A stretch of 64,000 bases of DNA from Apoderus coryli (lineage: Eukaryota > Arthropoda > Insecta > Coleoptera > Attelabidae): positions 36,609,902-36,673,901 of the forward strand of contig OU452198.1 in assembly GCA_911728435.2 (NCBI GenBank), written 5' to 3'. This document shows, one piece after another, positions 57,011 through 64,000 of the stretch (positions within the stretch are counted from its first letter, which is position 1; the number at the start of each line of letters is the position of its first letter). Made by a program: the position numbers and the translations under genes. Under the pieces are notes generated by a model. The model did no database searches, had not been told where the DNA came from, and saw only the letters and a list, made by a program, of their open reading frames with translations.

Positions 57011-59098
57011 GCAGACGTACGGCGTAAAAAATGACCTGTATATTTTTATACAATTACACACAATTTAGTGGATGCGACAGCATTTTATTTCCTAACCTGT
57101 ATATTTGTTTTGGTTTGGGAACTTTGAAAATGCTGCTACAATAAAAGGCATCTTCCCGAATAAATGAATACCGACGCGTTGCTCGATGCATGTTCCTTTA
57201 CGATAAAAGATGAAGACATAATCATATGGTACATTTTTTGGCCGAGGACAATATATTTTCTCAACTCGACTGGATTGGATTTTTCTATGATGTCGTGCAC
57301 TCGTAGAGAGTGCAATTCTTCTCTTCTACACGCTCCACAAAGGCCAATGACAAGAGCAACCTAAAAACCAAATTAAATGAAATAAGAAACCATCTCTATA
57401 TTTTAACATCATCACCGCAAATTAACCTTATTAAGTAAACTTTGTTATAATGTTAACCGAATAAAATCAGCAACTCCTCAAACATATTGATGATAAATTT
57501 ATTGGACTGCCCTTGTATAAAACACAACCCATAACATATCGTATTTTACCTACACCCCATTTAATTGACCGTTGCTGTTCGTCCTCAACTGACCACCAAA
57601 CTTGTTATGTTTCTCACGCTCTGTGACGCTAAAGGTGATGTTTCGCGGCGTCTTGGCCCATTTAAGGTTTGCTTGTCGTTTTTGGGCATCACATTAGACA
57701 TAACCGGTCTACTTGGGTTATTCAATATAACTGAACGATAACCGATTTAGTGGTTTTAAGAGATCATTTTAAAATGACAATGATATTTTGGTAAAAATGT
57801 TGAATATTATAATGAGTTAAAGGTTCTGTTAGTATATTTGTAGAATTTAAACTAACTTTAATTCCGTTAAATAATAAACAAAGTTAACTGTTTCGAGATA
57901 CAGAGGACGGCCCCTGGATATTTTTCATAGCCTCCTTGGTTCTTACGATACAGGGTGGCTTTACGTCCCGAGATTTTCTAATGGACGTATAGTGTATAGG
58001 CAACATAATTACTTATTACTTTGGCCTGGTTTTGTTAAGAAAATGAGAAAATTCTATTTCGCCTTTATATTCTCCATACATTCTGTATAGTTATAGGAGG
58101 TATATTGTAGAACGTTGTTGCATTATTGTCTTCACGAAAATCGCATTAGACCGTCGTACGAAGTAAATTTGTCAAAGAGACGTGCTTCGCGTCGCAAAGT
58201 AAGTATAAACGACATTAAGAAGTTGCCAATTAGTTGAAGTGTGTGGCCCGAGGGAAGGCGCACCCGTCGCCGAACGAACCAACAACGAACGAACAAACGC
58301 CACTTTCATTTGCATACCTAATACGGCACTGTTACATAATATAAATGAGCGCCGTGCATACCATGGGTATCATATTATTATATTTTAAGTGCAAAAAATA
58401 AATTTCGAAGAATTGGTCCTTATCCACAGCGGAGTGGAATTCCATTGGGGGCAAGATAATCCAAAGAAATAGGTAGGTATAATACCATAGATACCTACCT
58501 ACATATTTTTCAAACAAAATTAAATGTATGATCTCAAATAAGGTGAATGTTACAATATATTTTCATGCGGAAAACAACCCTTAAAATTAAACAACGCACG
58601 GGACCCTTAACACATACAAACTGCCCAGAGGACAAAACTGACCAAACGACTAGAGAGAATGGTCACTCACGGTGCTACGAGAATACAATTATGACAAGTT
58701 TTTATTGTTCAAAACCCAGTAGGAAAATAACAAGCTGTATTTATAACAAGTTTTGCTTTTATTAAAATGAACTAATATTGTCAAATGTTGCATATTATAC
58801 AGGACGCGTCTAGCTAGACAAATAGTTTTGTTATATTTTAACTACCTAATGCGAATTTATTTTATAAGGATTGCTAATCGGCCATAATTGTAAAAACTTA
58901 ATGAAATCTTGTCCGCATCATATGGGAAATTTTGTTATTATTAAATTTAAATAAGATTTAAATTTAGTATTAGTTTCTGATTCAAACTATCTGTAAGAAT
59001 TGACCTTTTTTTAAAAAATATGGCAAAAATAGCATTATTTAGGAGACATTCAAAAAAACGTATATAAAAAAAAATTGTTTCTAATGCCATTTTGTCTC
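57011..59098. other. unassigned DNA with a GC-richer island
   Basis: No coding family is recognised. 58130-58310 is notably richer in CG dinucleotides (ACGTGCTTCGCGTCGC, CACCCGTCGCCGAACG) and is followed by an octamer-like ATTTGCAT. It could be a fragment of a host promoter or untranslated region. Confidence 0.3.
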
Positions 59099-59528
59099 TA
59101 CACTGTAAAAAGAAATCGTGTAAAATTACAGCAAATTAAATTGGTTACCGGATGCCAACGACGATGGATGTGAAATCGCATCTCTAATGTAAATTGAGAA
59201 AAGTGTGTAAAACATATCTACCAAAAAATCTGTAAAATTCGAGACTATTTCGTTGTATAGTTACAGTGTGACATATATGCCTTTCCATTAATATGTTTGT
59301 AAAAAAACTTTAACATTACACCATAAAATGTGATTGTGTTGTGTAATTACATTTTTGTTTTAAAACCACAGCACGATTATTGGAAAACGCCATTTACAGT
59401 TTTTGTGAATTGACATCGGCTAATCATTTTAATGGAAAATGTTCGTCAACGGTCATTGTAATATTCCCGCAACTTCTCGTGTACTTTTACACAAGCCACC
59501 GTTGGATTATTTAGTAGTACGCATGCTT

Positions 59529-59836
59529 ACAGGGTGATTCCTAAATTGATGAAAATATTAAAATAAATAACATTTTCAAATAACTTTTTTTAAAATCTGA
59601 AAAATAAGTTACATTCATTTATTACAAAATGTGCCAAATAGTATTTGACACATTTTGTTTTGTCAACTTAAATAATAGTATTAATAATATTTATGTTTGG
59701 TGTATTTTGTAATAACTTAAAGATGAATGTAACTCGCTTATTTTTCAAATTTTGGAAAAAAGTTATTTGAAAATGTTGTTTATTTTAACGTCTTCTGTAG
59801 TTCAAAAAGAAGTATCAACTTAAAAAGCACCATGTA
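59529..59836. mobile_element. palindromic miniature element
   Basis: Ends ACAGGGTG and CACCATGT. Arms repeat AAATAACATTTTCAAATAAC in inverted form and meet at a centre near CAAATAGTATTTG (59636-59648). Confidence 0.75.
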
Positions 59837-60065
59837 TAGTGGCGAATATCAATTTGCCAATAAGTTGCTTATTTATCAATTTAAAGTAAAAAACCGATAC
59901 TTATCTAGCAATAATTATAAACATGTTTATAGGAAAATAAATATAATTTTGACCTACAAATTTTAAGCCCTTAAAATATTTGTACTCAGTTAAGAAACAC
60001 CCTGTAGAAATGAAACGACAATACTACATAATTATCATATCAATTAGGTCTTCTAAACCTATATA

Positions 60066-61378
60066 CGAGGTCTGTTCAAAAAGTTCCCGGAATTTTTGAA
60101 TTGAATGAATTGAATTATTTTTTTATTGTGTTGGTACACATGTCCCTAATGTATGGTGAAATTTTCAGCTGTATTCATTGTTTACATTCTGTCTTGTAGC
60201 GGCTGGTGTAGACGTGTTTTTTTGAGCTCGGCGATTTTTGTTAGTTTAAACAATGGAAGAATTGAAGAGTCAAAGAATTTGTATTAAATTTTGCGTGAAA
60301 AATGAAATAAAGTGTAACCAAGTGTGCGAAATGTTACAGAGAGCCTACGGTGAGTCTGCTATGAAAAAACAAGTGTTTACGAGTGGTATAAGCGTTTCCA
60401 AGATGGCCGCGAAGACGTTGAAGACGACGAACGCTCCGGTCGACCCAGCACGTCAATAATCGATGAAAATGTGGGAAAAGTGGAAAAAATGATTATGGAT
60501 GATCGCCGAATCACAATTAGAGAAGTTGCTGATGAAGTTGGCATATCAGTTGGCTCATGCCATCATATTTTTTCAAAGGTTTTGGGCATGAAACGAGTGG
60601 CAGCAAAATTCATTCCAAAACTACTGAATTTTGATCAAAAAAACAAACGCATTACCATCGCTCAGGAGCTGTTAAACGACGTCAACGACGATCCAAATTT
60701 ACTTGAAAGGGTCATAACTGGTGATGAAACATGGGTGTACGGTTATGATGTCGAAACAAAAGCACAATCGTCCACGTGAAAGCACTCAACGTCACCAAGA
60801 GTGAAAAAAGCACGTCAAGTTCGATCAAATGTCAAGGTTTTGCTTACTGTTTTCTTCGATTATAATGGCATAGTGCATAAAGAATTCTTGCCAAAAAGTC
60901 AAACCGTCAATAAGGAGTATTACCTTGAAGTAATGCGACGTTTGCGTGAAGCAATTCGAAAAAAACGCCCCGATTTATGGAAAAACAATTCATGGGTTTT
61001 GCACCACGATAACGCACCTGCTCATTCATCGTTGCTTATTCGTGATTTTTTGACTAAAAACAAGACTTTAATCATGCCCCAACCTCCTTATTCACCAGAT
61101 ATCACTCCGTGTGATTTTTTCCTGTTCCCAAAGTTGAAGAGACCCATGAAAGGACAGCGTTTGCATCGATTGAAGCGATAAAGGCAGAATCGCTGAGAGT
61201 GCTACAGAGCATTACAACAATTGACTATCAAGGGTGTTTCGAAGACTGGAAAAAACGCTGGCATAAGTGTATTATATCTAGGGGGGATTACTTTGAAGGG
61301 GACCATATAGATGTAGACGAATAAATAAATATTTTTTTAGAAAAATGAGAATTCCGGGTACTTTTTGAACAGACCTCG
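60066..61378 (+). mobile_element. mariner element, nearly intact
   Basis: TA duplications at 60064-60065 and 61379-61380 flank inverted repeats of about 28 bp. The left begins CGAGGTCTGTTCAAAAAG, and the right ends with its complement after ATTCCGGGTAC. At 1313 bp it has the usual mariner length, and it carries one broken transposase gene. Confidence 0.93.
60253..61324 (+). pseudogene. mariner DD34D transposase
   Basis: ATG at 60253 (MEELKSQRICIKFCVKNEIK) begins the N-terminal helix-turn-helix. A one-base shift near 60380 separates it from the second half of the DNA-binding region, IIDENVGKVEKMIMDDRRIT and IREVADEVGISVGSCHHIF. VITGDETWVYGYD carries the first Asp. TGA at 60777-60779 replaces the Trp usual there. 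WVLHHDNAPAHSS and PYSPDITPCDFFLFPKLK carry the second and third Asp, 34 residues apart. A final shift near 61160 precedes the tail DWKKRWHKCI...GDYFEGDHIDVDE and TAA at 61322. All catalytic residues survive; three lesions inactivate it. At about 357 codons it is full length. Confidence 0.93.
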
Positions 61379-62509
61379 TATTTATTAGCTTTCTTGGCTT
61401 TAGACATTGAAAAAAAATGAAATATAATAATTCTCCGACAAAACTGACTCTAAATAAAACTTTCTTCTTTGAGCACTAACAAAACACTATCGTCGCGTCG
61501 GTGATTTCTGTACCGTCTTTCTCCTAAACAAGATTTGATCCATTCAAACTCATTTTTCTGATACTAGAACATAAAACATTTTGTTAATTATATAAATCCC
61601 CCAGTTTATTTAATTGTAGCTACCTGCTACTAGTAAATGCAGAAGAACATTTTCTGTTTCCTTTACAAATACAAACTTCTTTTGGTCGCATTTCCTTGAC
61701 TAAACTTTGAATAGGGCCATTTTCATTTTGCTAATTTTCTGAAACAACAGAACAGCTCGTACAGAAATTCGGTATCATAGAAAGTTTAAATCAAAAAAGT
61801 TACGATTTCAGGATGTTAAATTTGAAAAAAGGAATGAATTTTAATTTTACTAAAATTATTAGTCTCGAACGTTATACCTGTTGAATTAATTACTTATCTT
61901 TGTTTACTAGTGGTAGTAACGCGATGAATCCTCAGTATATGGGATTTCAAAGCAAAGTAATTTTTAAACGGCATTGAATTCTAATGTAATTTGGTACTTA
62001 CTGGACTTATTATAATCTCCAGAAAAATGTAAATCGGCCAACAGGGGTGATAGATAACGCACTTCAACACATCCAAACAAAAACTGACCCGGCATGCCGA
62101 CACCTGAAGCATGCATAACGGCATATGATTTCCAAAGTAGCCCTCGATGTGATATCGCTTGAAATTTATTTTAAATTCACAGTAAAATGCAAATTTGCTG
62201 TTAATTTACAGACTTATAGGTGTTTTATATGTGAAAACGCATTTTTATCTATAATATACATTATGTAAAGATACATTATTATGTATTTTTAATGCAATTT
62301 TACCAATAATTCTAATTTCACAGATTGAATGTGAATATGTACTGCACTTTTAGGTCTGTATAGTTGTAATGATAGTGTAAATTTCCCCCGACTTTTTACA
62401 GTGTACGTACATAGTTTGAGCGACCTGCGATGAAGTTGATTTATTCACATTTTTTAGCAAATAAAAGAAAAACTTTAAAAATTTGAGTGTCCATCGATTA
62501 TGGAGAAAC

Positions 62510-62905
62510 TACCCAACTAACAATTTAACTTTTTTAATTGCTGTAAGAACGTTTATAAAATATATTTTATAAAACACCCATTGTTTTATAAACATTTTCA
62601 CAACGTTCTTACGCGCCTTATAAACACGAAAAAGGCGCAGATTTATAAAACAAATCGACTCGTTAACGGTTTTATAAATGTTGCTTGTTGCTATTATACA
62701 ATAGTTTTTAGAACGTTTATAAATATCTAATAAAAATCAAATAAAACTGTTATAAAACAGTTTTATTATAGCTCTATTACTAGAACAAAACGACATATTT
62801 GTAGAACTACTATAAAACTGTTAAAGGATATAAACGTTTTTTAAAATACCTTTTTACACAAAATTATTTTATAAATATTATGCATTCTTGTTGGTACACA
62901 TTAAT
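62510..62905. repeat. second ACGTTTATAAA motif cluster
   Basis: About nine variants of AACGTTTATAAA, TTTTATAAACATT or CTGTTATAAAACAG are present. ACCCAACTAACAA at the left resembles, inverted, the TTTACTGGGT end of the element at 53694-54408. Confidence 0.5.
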
Positions 62906-63550
62906 AAAATCTGAACAATCATGGAGGTAAAAATAATATAAAACGCTATAATACCTACCCAATAATGAATAATAAAATAAGTCAGATAAAATTCATCCAT
63001 GAGCAGATTTGGCTGCGAAACAAAATTTACTGTTAAATATATTGTATATTATTACTAAAATTTAAATGCGCCTTGCGAATTATGTAAATTAATGAATTTA
63101 GATTTTATAAATTATATAAATTTTTTTTTTATTGTCACTTATTGTTGAAAATAATCTTTTGGGAGATCCTTCATTATGTAATGACTGATTCTGTATACCT
63201 TATTAGCTAAAATAATTTTGCAAATTATAAAAAATATTAATTTTAAAAGTTTGGTCAACATGGCTAACAATTTAAAGAAACCAAAAATGGCTTCTTCCTT
63301 ATACGATGCTTATAAAACAAAATTATCTCAACCCAGACGAGTATGCTCTTTAGACAGCTATTACAAAATAACTGCAGAATTGTTTTATACAGGGGCGTAT
63401 TCGTTAAAAAAACATAAATCTCATAATATTTTAAGTGCAAATAAAATGTAATATAAAATTAATATTACCTGAAACCCCTTTGATAGCATAAGAATGATAT
63501 GATTCTTTTATATCTAACATAATATGGATACTAGCCAAAATATAAGTTGG
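62906..63550. other. AT-rich DNA with one unassigned open frame
   Basis: Frame 63218-63451 (77 codons) reads MANNLKKPKMASSLYDAYKT and YYKITAELFYTGAYSLKKHK. The amino-acid mix is plausible but I recognise no family, and it may be chance or a gene fragment. Confidence 0.25.
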
Positions 63551-63631
63551 TATAGTACGACACAGTTAAGAATGATACACTTTTATATGGATAGCCCATT
63601 TAAAAGCGTATATTAACTGTGTCGTACTATA
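63551..63631. mobile_element. 81 bp hairpin element
   Basis: Perfect 19 bp inverted arms (63551-63569 and 63613-63631) containing TAGTACGACACAGTTA and its complement, with a 43 bp loop. A very small miniature element or the ends of one. Confidence 0.7.
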
Positions 63632-64000
63632 GGTACCTATGTTTTATGTAAACGTGAAGAATTTTTTATAAACCACTTATGGAGTAAAAAAAATATATTT
63701 CACTAAGCTTGATAATGAATAATGAAGCTAATTACAAGTATTTTTCTTGAAGTTTTATGTATTTAGTAATCGTTTGCCGTTAATTTAAAATAAATTAATA
63801 GTAAAACAAACTAAAACAAGCTTGGAGATAAATGCTCTAAAAAATCAAAATTTAATTAAAAGGTGCTGCAAAAAATATATAAGATAAAATGTATAGAAAT
63901 TAATCAAGTCTAGTCCTGTCTACTTGAAGTATTCGTGCTTGATATTTTGATGCTTGTGTGAGTTGCCGCCGTGTGTCGCATCGTCTCAATATTGGAATAA
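63632..64000. other. anonymous DNA
   Basis: Nothing recognised. Confidence 0.4.

Larger units (their letters stand above)
59101..62403. mobile_element. 3.3 kb TA-flanked element with nested insertions
   Basis: TA (59099-59100 and 62404-62405) flanks perfect 12 bp inverted ends, CACTGTAAAAAG and CTTTTTACAGTG. Regions near both ends repeat TGTAAAATTACAG-like motifs (for example CTGTAAATTAACAGC near 62200). It contains a palindromic miniature element at 59529-59836 and a mariner at 60066-61378. No transposase of its own is visible, so it is non-autonomous. Confidence 0.7.

Noticed and set aside
1..64000. CRISPR arrays, bacterial operons or phage genes
   Set aside because: No regularly spaced short repeats with unique spacers and no bacterial gene organisation; all content fits a eukaryotic repeat-rich region.

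Overview
This window looks like a stretch of insect nuclear DNA, possibly from a beetle with a large, repeat-rich genome (an inference from repeat content, not proven). It is strongly AT-rich, has no operon-like gene order and no complete host gene I can recognise, and is filled with decayed transposable elements from almost every major insect class. Short terminal motifs of the form CACCCTGTATA or TACAGGGTG, typical of insect miniature elements, recur throughout.

Layout: 0-5 kb holds a broken Tc1-like transposase, a 1 kb element with long inverted ends around an orphan coding fragment, and a mariner N-terminus. 5-17 kb is mostly anonymous AT-rich DNA with a three-unit tandem repeat (11.0-11.4 kb), a reverse transcriptase scrap, a palindromic repeat (14.0-14.6 kb) and a tandem array of about 183 bp units, each with a hammerhead-like motif (15.86-16.26 kb). 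17.3-18.9 kb is an internally deleted piggyBac element bounded by TTAA. 20-29 kb carries a DD41D transposase fragment, a hAT element with perfect 8 bp target duplications, another mariner-class relic, a nearly full-length DD34D mariner, an RTE-type retrotransposon tail and a hAT zinc-finger fragment. 29.8-33.5 kb is a Copia pol fragment split by a 2.68 kb TA-flanked insertion that itself contains a 722 bp palindrome. 34-37 kb holds an unrecognised decayed gene and more relics. 37.6-40.1 kb is a set of nested inverted repeats. 41.0-42.65 kb is a compact, recent Gypsy element with both LTRs, next to a Jockey-type retrotransposon (42.8-44.1 kb). 45-53 kb has mirrored miniature repeats, an R1-type fragment and shuffled Jockey pieces. 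53-64 kb is dominated by non-autonomous elements built from reiterated short motifs, including a 3.3 kb TA-flanked element carrying a nearly intact mariner.

The most notable signal is a recurring RNA-like motif: CTGANGA, one extra base, a hairpin, then GAAAC followed by GTA. It closely resembles the hammerhead ribozyme core. It occurs in a tandem array, on both arms of two independent palindromes (always pointing outward from the centre), and singly. The two strands of its stem II differ between copies but remain complementary, which suggests selection on RNA structure. The extra base after CTGANGA is present in every copy and departs from the canonical hammerhead, so catalytic activity is uncertain.

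No genes here appear to work together in a pathway. The window is best read as layers of nested insertions, several of which can be ordered in time from target-site duplications and an empty-site copy.
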